The notes beneath the pieces were generated by a model. The model searched no databases. It was not told the DNA's origin and worked only from the letters and a program-made list of their open reading frames with translations. Of a DNA stretch of 64,000 nt, positions 36,905 to 48,938 are shown in pieces. The position numbers were made by a program, and so were the translations under genes. Where the stretch lies: assembly GCA_965153455.1 (NCBI GenBank), contig OZ234497.1, positions 8,618,001 through 8,682,000 on the forward strand, read 5' to 3'. Source of the DNA: Sphagnum compactum. Lineage: Eukaryota > Bryophyta > Sphagnopsida > Sphagnales. Position 1 is the first letter of the stretch; every line of letters starts with the position of its first letter.

Positions 36905-39844
36905 ATGATGATGGGGATGATGAAGAACACTAGTATCGGATCGTCGTCCAAGAAGAGCAACAGCGTCCAGGCAACTGCTGCTGCAAGTATTGCGATCGCG
37001 GGGAAATCGTCGCGGGCTTGTGATGGTTGCGGTGTTCAAAGAGCGCAATGGTATTGTGCAGCAGACGAGGCTTATCTCTGCGACAGATGCGACACTGGAG
37101 TGCACAGCGCGAACTCTGTCGCATGGCGACATGAGCGAGTTCGTCTCGCTCCCAATGGAGCTCCGTTGAAAATGCCGAAACGCTCCTCCAGTGCGGCCTC
37201 CTCTCACCATCTTTCCAAACCCTACAAGAAGAAAGGAGTAGCGAAAGAAGCAGCAGCAGCAGCAGCAACTGGTCATCGACAAGCTCAAGCTACTCCTCTT
37301 CTTCCTCCTCCTCCTCCTCCACTTCCAACAGCCACAGTGGTTCTGCCCTCCAGAAAACGTTTCAGAAGCATTCGACCACATCCGCAGCGACTGAGAAGCT
37401 CGACGACGGATCAGCGAGCTCCTCGCTCCAAGAAGGTATGCAAGAGCAGTAGTAAGGCGTCGCGGGAAGTGCATGAGCAAAAGGTGAAGGTGGAGTTCGT
37501 TGATCCGTGTGAGATCAGCTGCGACGAGGTAGTCGACAACTACGATGACGACGGAGGCGGAGAAGCGCCCCACGAAGTCCCTGCATTCATAACCGTGATC
37601 CAGGACTCGCACGAGACTTCTTCCCAGAACTCTCTGCAACAAGGCTACAACGTCACAGGTTCAAGGTTCTTGCACGAGGTGGTGGGGCACTCCGCATCGG
37701 ACTCCGACTCTTCGTTCCTGAGTGGATTCTTCAAAGGCAAAGCAGCGCTTGCACAGGGCGGCGGCAATCTGCGGGTGGGTGGTGATGCAGAAGGGGAAGA
37801 CCAGTTCCTCGTCCCGGACTCCTTCGAGGACTGCTGCTGCCTGGACTCCGGTGTCGACGGCACCACCGTCTCGCTGATCGGCGGTGGCGGCAACTCGGAG
37901 TCCTCCGCCGTCTTCATAGGCGGCGACATCCCGGGGCTCGTCATTGATGATTTCCACGGCTTCGACTACGGCTTGAATTTCGATCTCGCGATTCGGGGAG
38001 AGGAAGATTTCGATCTCCGCGTAGGTGGAGGAGCAGCAGCTGCAGCTGCTTCCGAAGATCACGGATGCTTCACCTCCACGACGTGCAGTGATGGCAGCGG
38101 ATCGTCGTTCTCGTCGGGAGTCGATCAGCAGCAATCGTGGGATCTCGAGAATTGTATCCCTCCTACTCCCAGCCCGTTCGCGCGCTTCTTTACTTCTTCG
38201 AGAGTGAAGACGGAAGAGGAGGAGGATGTTGAGAAGCAGACTCTGCAGGGCCCTGCAGAGAAGTTGAAGAAGAAGGCCAAGGAGATTCTCAAATGCTCAC
38301 TGGAGGGTTTGAGCGAGGAGGATCTGCGCCATGTGCCGTCGTTGCGTCTTGATTACGAAGAGGTTCTCAACGCCTGGTCCGATCGTGGCGCGCTCTGGAC
38401 GGACGACGACAATCTGAGCGGCTCACAAACTGTCCCGAGCGGCGAGGATTCCTTCAATTCTGGTACACCGGTACGCACTGCTTCAGCTCCCGCTCACCAT
38501 TTCTGAGACCCTCTAGCTGCTTTTTCACCCACCATTTTGCATCGCTGAGAGAGGAATTATTAGCACTTGTTCCTTAAGAAGAATAAGACGAAGAAGAAGT
38601 ACCCATGTTTCAGAAAAGCTTACAAGTATCATCACAGTGCAGGGTTCATGCACGGATATATGCCTGGTGCCAGACACGATGAGCCAGGAGGGGAACTTGG
38701 GTGGTGTAGCCCGCGGAACAGACGATGCCTCCTTGTCCAATGAAGGGCGAGAAGCCCGCGTGCTTCGCTACAAGGAGAAACGGCGTACCCGCCTCTTCTC
38801 CAAGAAAATCAGATATGAAGTGCGCAAGCTAAATGCCGAGAGACGACCTCGCATGAAGGTCAGTTGACACTGGTTTCTCTTCTTCCAACAACATTGAGCC
38901 CTGAAATGTAACACACATGCCCATCTTCTCTGTTGGGTATCTCTTGCGCTGTTTTGAAAACCTTCACACATGCCCATCTTCTCTGTTGGGTATCTCCTGC
39001 TCTCTTTTGAAAACCTTCACACGTGCCCATCTTCTCTGTTGGGTATCTCGTGCTCTCTTTTGAAAACCTCACACACGCTCATCTTCTTGCTTGGGGATCT
39101 CTTGCTCTCCTTTTGAAATCCTTTGCACATGCCCATCTTCTCGCTTGGGTATCTCTTGCTCTCCTTTCAAAAACCTTCTTAGTAAAGAGTCTAGCCATCT
39201 GTAGCTGGGGAGTCTACAGATGCTGAGAAGTTTATGCTTCTTGAATTCGTCAAGCTTTCTCAAAGAATCTTCTTGCAAACCATTTGTTGACGGAGAGTGG
39301 ATGCTGAGAAGATTAAGAAGTTCATGCCTCAAATTTGTCAAGCTTTTTCAAGAATCCTACAATGTTCAATGTTGGGTGATCTGGCATCTTCTCATATCTC
39401 TTGGTCTTTGGATTTCCCTCTTTTGTGAGACTGTCTTATGAGCATTCTATAGCAACGCCCTATAAAAGAACACTTTCTCTGTTCAGGAAGAATATGATGC
39501 TAAGAAAATGGAGGAAATGGTGATTTGGGTGTCTTCCTACCCCAGCAACTAAGTGGTGAGACAAAACAGAACAGAAAGATGAATCTGGTTGTAGTTCAGA
39601 GTTTTGCTCTTTCTGCAATTACTTGGTGAAAGTGGGCAGAAACATAACAACATCATAATGGTGATTTGGGTGTCTTCCTACTGGTCATTATTGATTCTCA
39701 TCTTGTCAAAATGAGTTTGCATTGGGAGACATAGTGAAGAGCTTACTATCTCTTCTTGGGCTTCAATATGTTTCTCATGGCTTATTCCTTGTTTTGTAAC
39801 TGCAGGGGCGATTTGTGAAGAGGATACAGCTACTGTCACGATAA
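36905..39844 (+). CDS. CONSTANS-like zinc-finger protein, one B-box plus CCT domain (3 exons, 606 aa)
   Basis: Exons are 36905-38470, 38643-38858 and 39806-39844, with GT-AG introns, all phase 0. The B-box is complete at residues 39-76: C39-x2-C42-x8-C51-x7-C59-x2-C62-x4-H67-x8-H76. The flank [10 protein letters not shown] matches the single-B-box COL6/COL16 group. Around residues 480-497 is the group's L-x-L-D-Y-E-E-V-L-x-A-W-S-D-R-G motif. The CCT domain starts near residue 558 ([15 protein letters not shown]). It is completed by exon 3, which gives G-R-F-V-K-R after the R-P-R-M-K junction. The family acts as nuclear transcriptional regulators linked to light and photoperiod responses; the specific target is unknown. 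The middle is Ser/Gly/Asp-rich and low complexity. Keeping intron 1 would stop at 38504-38506 and lose the CCT domain. Confidence 0.92.
38912..39180. repeat. 53 bp minisatellite inside the CONSTANS-like intron 2
   Basis: Five tandem units begin at about 38912, 38965, 39018, 39070 and 39125. Each carries a CACA(C/T)GCCCATCTTCT word, a TTGGGTATCTC word and a TGCTCTCTTTTGAAAACC word. The last two units are the most diverged. The units are pyrimidine-rich but lie well upstream of the acceptor at 39805. Confidence 0.9.
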
Positions 39845-40504
39845 GCAAAATGCTGCACCCTGATCATTATCAACAAAAGTTTTGACAGCTCAAATATAAC
39901 AGGACCACTTGAAGGTGGGGGAATAAGAGTTACAAACAGGTGGAAGCGAGGTGGATTGTTTTTTTGCAATCTTCAAATTGCTGGGAGTGAAATTGTGTTT
40001 TGCATCTGTTTGTAAGGTTGAAGGCTGTTCGGAGGAGAAAGAACGAGGGGGTGTCAAGATTACTGTGTAACATAGAGTTGCAAGTTGCAACCACCCCTAG
40101 AGTTTTATGATTAGGGATGATTGCTGTGAAATTAGTAGGTGCAAAAATGTGCGCTTAGTGTGATGAGATCAATCCTTTGTTGGTGAAAGGATTTTGAGGA
40201 TTTTTGTGCAATTAGTGGTTGTTGATTCCAGGTTGTTGATTTATGGAATGCTGATGAGTATGAGGTGATTTGATATTTGTGTGGGTTTAGTGTACTTGGA
40301 AAGCAATGTCAGGGACAGGAGATGTCAATGTACAAAAGCTGCTGGAGAAGTCTCAGTGGCAGAGTAGGGATCACAAGGTCTTTTTGCCACCACAACCCTG
40401 TGGTGGGTCAGCAACTTGCAGACAGTGCAGTTTTCTTCTCAGAAAAAGGGATGATGTGCTTTGCTTTGTTGTGCTCAAAACTTGGGTTCTCTCTTGAGAA
40501 GCTC

Positions 40505-40510
40505 AATAAA
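40505..40510 (+). terminator. Candidate poly(A) signal for the CONSTANS-like gene
   Basis: AATAAA lies about 660 bases after the stop, at the point where composition returns to AT-rich intergenic DNA. The intervening stretch has no supported gene and is best read as a 3' UTR. Confidence 0.35.
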
Positions 40511-41133
40511 AAATTTTGACCCTTCTTGTTAATCTTGTGTAGTAAGCCTACTTAAATTTCCCAGAGATTGAGATCAATTTGCTCTTTGGTACTATTACTT
40601 GTTACTATGCTTCAGTCCAATTTGAACATCCATGATGAAGATGCAACCCTCTTGACAGTAAGTGTTGAACAAAGTTTCTTCAAGAACCTACATTGAATAG
40701 CATCACCAACAGTCAAGCTGCAACCGCCCTCTAATGATGACCAGGACAACCTCAAATCAAACTCACCAAGTGGGAGCATTTAATACTAATAAAAATGGTG
40801 TTGCAAGTGCTTTGCTCCAACAAATGTGTGATTGAACTCCTTTGAATCCATTGAGTTTTTTCTTACATGATTCCATGAAGAGCAAGAACAAGCCAAGTTA
40901 GTATTATGAAAACAACATCAAGGATAAATTGAAATGCATTAGGAGTTATGTAAAGGAATGGTTCTTCAAATTTTGTGGATATCATAAACCTTTCTAATGA
41001 GAATATAATAACATCAGGTCCATCCATTTTGAAAGAACAAAGGGAAGTCAAAAGTTTTTGCAAATTTAGATTGTGTAGAAATTAGATTCAAAAACCTTAA
41101 CCTCCCAAATTGGGAGAATGTTGAAGTCTTGGC

Positions 41134-41862
41134 AATCATAAAGGGAAAGAAAATGAATCATGAAGCCAACTTGATGATGTTTGATTCCAAAGATAACATG
41201 GAAATATTCATCATAAAGTACCATGACAAATGATCATTTTGAGCATTTTTGCAACAAAGCAACCTTTAAAGGCAAATAGGGATCTCTTTGTGGAGACTAC
41301 TAGAAGATGTTCACAAAAAACAAGGTCACACAAGGAATGCTCAAAAGCTTCAACAAATCATATTTTGATCTCATGGATGAATTCATTCATAGTAAATCAT
41401 GTTTCAACCCTTCACATTCACAAGATTTCATGAATCCAAAAGATGACATCTATTGTGCACAGCCTTACTTACAAGAGTCTTCACCACATGATGACTTTGA
41501 CATCAATGAATAACAAATGACTATACATATCAATGAAGTAAACTTGCAAATTGAGGAAAACTATGCACAAACACAAGAAAAACAACTAGAATATTTGAAA
41601 GAGACATAAAAATAGATTGAACACAATATGAAATGGTACAAGCGATAGTTGGGCTTGTAGAAGCTATGGAGGTAGCATTCAAAAGAGACACACAGCACAA
41701 TGTGCTAATAACACCTACATTGGGTGTACAAAACATGAAAATTAAACATCAAATGATTGAAAACAATGCAGACATGTCAATGGAATGGAATAAACTAACA
41801 TTGATAAACTTTCTTTTAACACAATTGCATTTAAATGGACTAGAACTAAGAGGATGCTAATA
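41134..41862 (+). pseudogene. Decayed transposon-like coding remnant
   Basis: Successive frames give charged, well-mixed protein sequence broken by stops and frame changes. The pieces are 41134-41230, 41307-41513 (with repeated S-x-S-x-D-F-M-N-P-K-D-D-style acidic sequence) and 41633-41860. The last piece ends in a stop after L-N-G-L-E-L-R-G-C. The order and shared strand suggest one ancestral protein of about 240 residues. No domain is recognised. Flanks from 40.6 to 41.1 kb and 41.9 to 43.5 kb hold no gene that I can support. Confidence 0.35.
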
Positions 41863-43588
41863 GTATAAGATTAAATACCTTTTTGTACATATAGTTTTCA
41901 TTTTGCATTCACATGGATTTAAACTAAAAGGAGTAATATAACAAGATTGAATATTTCTTTGTAACTATACTTTTCAAATTGTGTCAACTTTCAAAATCGT
42001 TGAACAACAAGATACACTTTAAGTTATGGTGATGTTGATTCCTTGAGAACTTTTTGCCTTCAATGCTAACATCATTTTCAAATTGTTGTAATACATTCAT
42101 ATTTAGTGCATCCTCCTACATGTTTAATGCATCCTCTTCAATTTGAATAACCCTCCTTAACATCCACCTCTTCATCCTAGGGATCAAACTATGGTACATT
42201 GAACATATCGAGTACAATAATTGTATGCAATGTTATATTCCTCAAAAGTTTTCTGAATGTTTGTTTCATTATAACAATTGCATTTTACATTTTCCACAAC
42301 TAACTTCCCTCACTAATGTTTGTCATTGTACAAGAATTTTCAGAATTGAATGATGTTCTCTATTTTATTTGTGTGGTGTCATGAATCAAGGAAGCAATGG
42401 ATGGCCAGGTTATTTCCAAATAGACAAGGTGGCAATCCATCTTGTGAACTTGTATATTACAACTCTTACATTTATACATCTAAAACTTCCTTGAAACATG
42501 GGAATCATTCACGCTCCCAAGCAATCCCACATACACATTAATAAATGTATTATAGCTATCAACCACCACCTATGCAACAAGATTATACCCTTTGGTCTTA
42601 AAGTAATAGTAATCTTCAACAAAAACATTATAAAGTTTTGTTATGGCATTGTGAACATCAATTTAACACCCATCACATTCAATAAAGCATACCAAGTTTT
42701 GAATTCCATCATCACAGTTCTTGTATCTTATTAGCCACAAACCACATCATGAGTTTTTTGAAGAAAACATTGATTGCCTTGACACATTCCAAAAAACAAG
42801 AACTACATTAATGAATCTCCTAATGGCAAACAATTCATTAAATGTCAAGATGTTTGCACCTCATGCAAACTTGTAAATTACACATGAAGCTCTAATTTCA
42901 ATAAAAATTGCCTTTCCATAATTGGCATCCTGTTTTGAAATCAAAGATAGCCCTTAAATAGCTTACATAGCCCTTAAGTAGCTATAGGATGTAACTCACA
43001 TAAACAATAAGTAACTTACATAGCCCCTACATAACCTATTAGCCCCTAAGTAGGCTCTAAGTAACCTACATCATCGTATAACAACCTATGATATGGATGT
43101 GATGATTGGTGGATCATCCACAATTGGATCTTATAAATCTATTTCAATGGGTGTAGTTTATGTTTTTGATTTGTATACCATAGTACCTGAACGATTCGAC
43201 AACAAATTATTGAATAATTAATTAAGTTTTCAAATCTTAACTTCAGTAATTAGTCTTTTCATTCTGGAATTTTTGGCAAGCAATGTTTATATAAAATAAT
43301 AAGCATGATTTTGTTGTTTTTGTCGGACAGTCCAAGTGTGTCTAAACTATCACATTTTTAACTTCTAGAAGTGGCAAGTCTAAAGTTCAAACTTGACAAT
43401 CGAAATATTTCAAAAGTTGATTGTATAATAAATATTATTTAAAATCTTGACACAAGTAGTAAATATTTTTCAAATATTCGACAAAATAAGAAATAACTTA
43501 ATTTATGCCAAACCCATTCATGTACTATGTTATAGATTAACTCAATAGAGACTTGCAAGTTGTTGGGGGTATTTTGCAACCAAGTTTC
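41863..43588. other. AT-rich intergenic DNA
   Basis: A short degenerate tandem of TTACATAGCCC-CTAAGTAG-type words lies near 42950-43080. Otherwise no gene, RNA or element end is visible. Confidence 0.4.
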
Positions 43589-44446
43589 ACTAATAGAAAT
43601 TGGCCAAAATGTAACCATTATATTTGTGACTACATATGACTATTAGTTATTTGCAACTACATTTGGACATTTTTACAATTATTTCTTGTGTTGGTCATAT
43701 TTGCGACTATAGTGCAACTAGTTTACAACTATTTTGGTGTTCATCCTTCCAAGTGAACAACATTTAATTTAATTTTCATCCAAGAAAAATAATTTATGTC
43801 CTATTAGTTGCAAATGTGACCAATTTAGTTATAACCTTATAAGTATACAAAGATGTATTTTGTGAATTTTAAGGAATATAGTTGGGTGTATTAGGATTTA
43901 TAAATGTATATTTTGAATTTATATGAACAATCATATTAGATGTGTACTCAAGTATTATTATTAGCATAAATGGCTTTGATATTATGGTTACACTAAATAG
44001 TATGTATTTTGAGTATATTAAAATTTTATGTAAAATATTTGTTAGATACATTATGCCCATATTAAAAGTTTATCCAAACCATCTTATTATTATTTTTAAA
44101 ATTATAACAAATGACATTTATTATTATTTGTATTAATATTATATTATGTATTAATATTATTTACATGTAATAAAAATTTATTAAATTATTATTAAATTAT
44201 TTTCAAATAACTAATGTATTTACTAAGAATTAATTTTTATTTATTAAAAATTATAATGTAAAAATAAATCATAATAGCTCTAAAAATTGACATAATAATA
44301 TAAAAACAATAATGATAATAAAATAGCTAACCTATGCTAACTACAAATTACATTATTATTATTATTATTATTATGATAAGTAATCAATTATGAAATATTA
44401 TTAGATTAATATAATAATTAGTAAGAAATATTAATATATCTTATAT

Positions 44447-45200
44447 ATAAATTGCCTTAGTCTGTCTGTCTGTCGAGGTCCTGAAAGTCGAGGTCCTGTC
44501 CGTCCGTCCGTCTCTCTGTCGAGGTCCTGAAACCCAGATCGGGACCCGCTGTGGTGTTTGTTTGGACTTTTGCTTCACTTTGATCCTCTGCTTTCTTTTT
44601 GCTCCTTCCTTTACTGCTGTTGAAATTTCTTCTTCTGTCTTAGAATCAACTGCCGCATGTGCCTCTCCCATCAAGAATCTGGAAATCGGACACCAGGCAG
44701 GCTTATCTGGTGATGATAATAATAATCGTAATTACAACGCTTAATAGCAGTGGGACGAGAAACTATTGCTGAAGTGCCGAAATATTGAGTACGTGTTGAT
44801 CATCCGGAATCCGTCGGAGCTGCTGTAGTGATGTTGTCTTAATTATTTCTTTCACGGTGGACCTGCAATTTGTGTGATCTACGTCTTCCATCGACAATAT
44901 TGACCTGGAGTACTCAACCTCTCATTTAGTGTGAGTTCGTCTCCTCCACTTTGCTCCTCTTCGGTCCAATGTTTGTGAGAGCCACTGTGTGAGGAGTGCC
45001 TGGTTTTTGATCTTTACTTAGAGTGGTGTCATTTCCTTCTCATCATGTTCTGTGCTTCTGAGAATGGATCATGGATTGTTCAAGCTGTCTGCGATTTAAT
45101 TGTCCTCTTTTAATCAGGTAGTGTAGCATGCGCTGTCTGTGACGTGACAATTCTGCTTTTTCCATTCTATGGCAGAACCGGCCTCTGTATATTTCAAATG
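44447..45200 (+). other. Gene-like island inside the CACTA-like element
   Basis: The sequence changes abruptly from almost pure A/T to balanced composition. It starts with repeated CTGTCTGTCTGTCGAGGTCC and GAGGTCCTGAAA words. One frame at 44562-44744 reads as a hydrophobic, signal-peptide-like stretch followed by a polar tail, but it has no in-frame ATG at its head. Splice-like words (TCAGGTAG near 45115) occur. It looks like captured host exon or promoter DNA, but I cannot identify its source. Confidence 0.35.
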
Positions 45201-45208
45201 GCGCTGCC

Positions 45209-45431
45209 CAGGGTTAATACCAGGGTTTTTTTTTTTTTTTTTTCCCGCCCTTTTCCGGCGGGTTCGCTGTGTAGGCAGGTATGTTCTTCCATACCCATAT
45301 TTGATTCTGCTAATTATACCCGGAACTAATGGTTCTGAATTTTTCAAATCCACAGAACCAGTGGGTATGCAATACCCCCCCCATCGCCCTTTTCCCCACA
45401 TTGGTTAATACCAGGGTTTTTTTTTTTTTTA
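45209..45431. repeat. Direct duplication of a GGTTAATACCAGGG-T(n) module
   Basis: GGTTAATACCAGGGTTTTTT occurs near 45211 and again near 45403, each followed by more than ten Ts. A CGCCCTTTTCC word also occurs twice within the interval. This indicates a local tandem duplication or slippage product. Confidence 0.6.
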
Positions 45432-46333
45432 ATTTGGGCAAATTTTTCAAGTAGGTCCATTGGCAAGGATCCCGAGCATTAATTAGCATTAAATGATGAC
45501 GGTCCTACTCAGGCTATAGCATTTTTAAAAAATTAAAAATATGGCGAATTTAGTAAAACAATGCAGGGGCGCCTCACAGTGACCAAAGGTCGTGGGTACC
45601 CACTAGTAGTTTTAAGTTTTCATATTTCGAATTTATAATTGATATTTATTAATTATTAAATTATTATAATAATTTAATGATATATGATTTTTATTTTCAG
45701 TTTTATTATTTTATAATAATTACTGTATTTGAAATGGAAATTTAATAAATTATTTTACAAATGTAGAAATTATTTTCAAAGGAGAAATATACTTATAAAA
45801 TATAAAAAATATTAATTGTAATAGTTCACAAATAGTTTTAATGAGTGAAGTAATAATATGAATAATAAAATAAAATAGTTTACCTAAGATAGTTTTTAAT
45901 TATATTATTGAACATATAAAACTAGTACTCAATACTTATAATTAACAGTTAATACTTATTAAATAGTAAATATTTCAGTTATTATATTAATTTATTTGAA
46001 TACGAAATAATAATTTATTAATTATTAATAATTAACTAATTATTTTAGTATTAACCAATTACTAGTTAATTAAATTGGTTGATAGATTATTATAGTTAAT
46101 ATGTGTATTTAAAATTTAACATTATTATTGTTTATCTAGCTAATAAATTAAGTAATATTTAATAATAACTAATAATATAATTCATTTAGTAATCATAAGA
46201 TATTGATGATTATTATTATAAATAATTAGTTAATTGGATAGTCTATCAAGTGAATTAATTAGTTAGTTTAGTTGTTAATTAATTAATTAATTAGCTAATT
46301 AGTTAGCTAGTTAGTTATCACTTACCTACTTAA

Positions 46334-46500
46334 TTATATACTTTTCAAGATGAGAATGAAACCAAAACATATGGGATAAAATATTTAGTTACAAGTTGTT
46401 TGGGACTAAAAATGTTTAAATGTCTAGTCGCAAACAATTTGTAACTAAATTTTTTATCCCATATGTTTTGGCTTTCATTCTCATCTTGAAAAGTATATAA
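46334..46500. repeat. Long inverted repeat (about 69-70 bp arms, 28 bp loop)
   Basis: The left arm is 46334-46402 and the right arm 46431-46500. They are complementary except for a handful of mismatches (for example CCAAAACATATGGGATAAA against TTTATCCCATATGTTTTGG). A transcript would fold into a long, nearly perfect hairpin. It sits inside the CACTA-like element. Confidence 0.85.
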
Positions 46501-47547
46501 ACAAGGTGTTTTGTCTCACATTTTCATATTTAAAAAGATGGGCATATGGGATGAGTCAATAAACATGATTTAACCCAAAATAAAATATAAATATTCATGT
46601 ACTTACACCTAACTACCTACTTCCCTAACTTACTTACTTATTTTTTACCTACCTACCTACCTAAGTAGGTATGTGGCTTAGGTAGGTAAATAGATGTTTA
46701 ACCTAGATGGGTAGGTAGGTATATAGGTAGGTAGGTACCTAGTTCAACCTACATACCAAATATTGATTTAAATTTAATTTGGAAAAATTCAATTAATATG
46801 TCACGTGGCAAATTTCTATTGCACCACGTGTCACAATCTAAACCATCCAAACATAAAAATTAAACTTCTTATATTATTTCAAAATAATAAAAAATATTTT
46901 TAATTATTAAAAGTTGGGACACGTGGCAACACATAATTTGTTCCCATTGTTCACCAAAAAAGTCGCATTTTAGTTACAAACGACAATACGTATATGACTA
47001 GTCAAAAGATGAAGCATATTTTGTTAACTTTTTTTTTCATCCAAAATTTGTTATCATTTGCGACTAGTGTCAATGCGACTTGTCCAACGCGACTATTGAG
47101 ATTTTAGTTGCAAATGTCGATTGCAACTAAAAATTAGTCACATGGACCAGTTGCAAAATGGTCATTTTCTACTAGTGGTTTTGGCTTAAATGTTTGCCTT
47201 GCATGGTCTAATATGCCTTTAGTTTAATAAGTTGAAAACCTTCTAAATTTATGTTCTTAATAAAAATAACTCCAATGTTGATGGGCTTGTTATGTGATAG
47301 TCCTTTATAGTGGAGCACATATTGGATGTGATGCATTATGAGAAAAATAAATGTGAAAGCATAATTAAGATAATATTTGGGGAAAAAGATATATTGACCA
47401 TTCACAGAAACATGGAAGAAACGATTATTTGACCTTAACTTTAGTTGCAACAAGCAACAAATTGCTTGTACATAAAGCCTAATGCATTGTATGTCTAAAC
47501 CCTAAATAATGAAAACTTCAACGCACTATGTAACAGCCTTGTGAAAG

Positions 47548-47973
47548 AAAGTGGCCAAGGATGGGAAGTTGAAGGGTTTGAAGTCCCATGACTACCATAT
47601 TTTGATGAAGCAAGTACTTATACTTTGCCTTTGCAAGTTGATGCAAGAAAAAATACACATGCCTACTATTGGTTTAAATTAAGTCTTTGATAAAATTTGT
47701 GCAAAGGTTATTGACCCCAATACAATGGAGGTGTTAAGGGAAGAGGTTGCAAATACCATGTCAACAATAGAGAAAATGTTTTTTCCTATTAGTTTGATAT
47801 CATGACACATTTTGTAATATACCTTGTAAAAGAATTGAATTTATGTGACCCCATTGTTATGAGGTGGATGTACCCCATCAAATGGTATAAGAAAACTTTA
47901 AAAGGGTACATGTGGAAATATGGCGCAACCAAAAGGGAATATGACAATTTGATATTCCATTGAAGAAGTTTTA
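47548..47973 (+). pseudogene. CACTA (TNP2-type) transposase relic, DUF4218 region
   Basis: The sequence reads L-K-S-H-D-Y-H, a hallmark of the DUF4218 region of plant CACTA transposases. It continues through a C-A-K-V-I-D-P-N-T-M-E-V-L stretch, then E-K-M-F-F-P, D-I-M-T-H-x-V-x-Y-L-V and R-W-M-Y-P-I, with K-T-L-K-G-Y-M near the end. Two frame changes and several stops break it. It lies just outside the 47177 element end, so it either belongs to an older autonomous element beside or around the smaller one, or is a leftover of the same family. Confidence 0.75.
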
Positions 47974-48513
47974 GGCTTTTACATACAATATATTTAAAAT
48001 GTGAAGTCCACAAGGAGGAGAGTTTGAGGATAGCTTGAGGAACCTATAATGAATGATGAAATACTTGAAGGAAATGGCTGCCTTCATAAGCTAAATGTCA
48101 ACCTCAAAAATTGGGCCCACACATTCATCTTCCATAATGCATCAACAATGGAACCATGGTGTGAATGAAAATGTCCCATAGCCCAAATATATGCATGTTT
48201 TATATATTTGTTTTATGGGGCATGTTTTTGTTTTAATGTACGTGTTCATGCAAATTTTTATGTTAATCAATTGTAATGATTTATTAGTTTTGATGTTAGA
48301 CAAGGCTTTATCTAAATCTAAAATTTGGTAACATAAACATTCTACCTGTAATTGTTGTCCATCTTGCCAATAATGCATTTTTTATGTTCAATATTAAAAA
48401 ATGCCATGTGGTGCAAAACATGTGTAGGAGTTATTTAACAACTCAACAACTTAAGACCAACCAAGGGGGTGTTTGTTGCATGTGAAGCACAATTAAAGGT
48501 ATGTTATAAGAAG

Positions 48514-48938
48514 TTGGTTTATTAAAAACCCCTAACAAAATTGCCCCCATTTGAGGTTCGGATTCCCATTGTAGTTGTAGAGATCACTGTTAACCACAAA
48601 AAGGTTTCAGAAGAGGTCACGTTAATAAATATCTCACCTTTAGATTATACCATAGAATACCAGTCTATGTATGCTTTTGGGAATCATGAGGGTAGTAAAT
48701 GCAAAATGGCATTTTTCTATTCAAGATTTGGGGGTAACAGCCACGTTTGAACAAAAATGTAGGTCTAAAAATGATAAATCAATCCCAATCGGTGGCTACC
48801 CTAATACCCCTTCCCAATGTGGATGTGATGATTAGTGAGCTAATCACTACAACTCAAGTGGTGGCCAAGAAGATGGTAGTAGTATCTAATTATGATGATG
48901 AAGCAGATGAGCCAAAATCACTTTTCCTTAAACTTTGA
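48514..48938 (+). pseudogene. Coding-like remnant of unknown type
   Basis: A 68-codon frame (48541-48750) with an I-P-I-V-V-V-E-I-T-V stretch has no ATG at its start. A second, shifted frame (48747-48938) with an acidic C-terminus follows. Together they could be the tail of the neighbouring transposon relic or an unrelated insertion. Confidence 0.25.

Larger units (their letters stand above)
43589..47177. mobile_element. CACTA-like element (~3.6 kb), probably non-autonomous
   Basis: The left end reads CACTAATAGAAATTGGCCAA. The right end is the inverted relative, ending ATTTTCTACTAGTG. The 28-base terminal repeats agree at about 20 positions. Both subterminal zones carry many GTTGCAACTA / GCGACTAGT words, as expected for En/Spm-type elements. 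The flanks are TTT before and GTT after, an imperfect 3 bp target duplication. Inside are AT-rich filler, a less AT-rich island (44447-45120), a 167 bp hairpin (46334-46500) and a TAGG/CCTA cluster. No transposase is present between the ends. The pairing of these two ends is inference, although the related copy at 13660-15235 supports the family. Confidence 0.55.

Noticed and set aside
36884-37642. 252-codon minus-strand frame over the CONSTANS-like exon 1
   Set aside because: It is antisense to a well-supported B-box exon. Its composition (Ser, Arg, Cys and His runs) mirrors the repeats of the sense strand, and it has no domain.
38860-39341. Overlapping small frames on both strands after CONSTANS-like exon 2
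   Set aside because: They are periodic products of the 53 bp minisatellite within intron 2, not genes.
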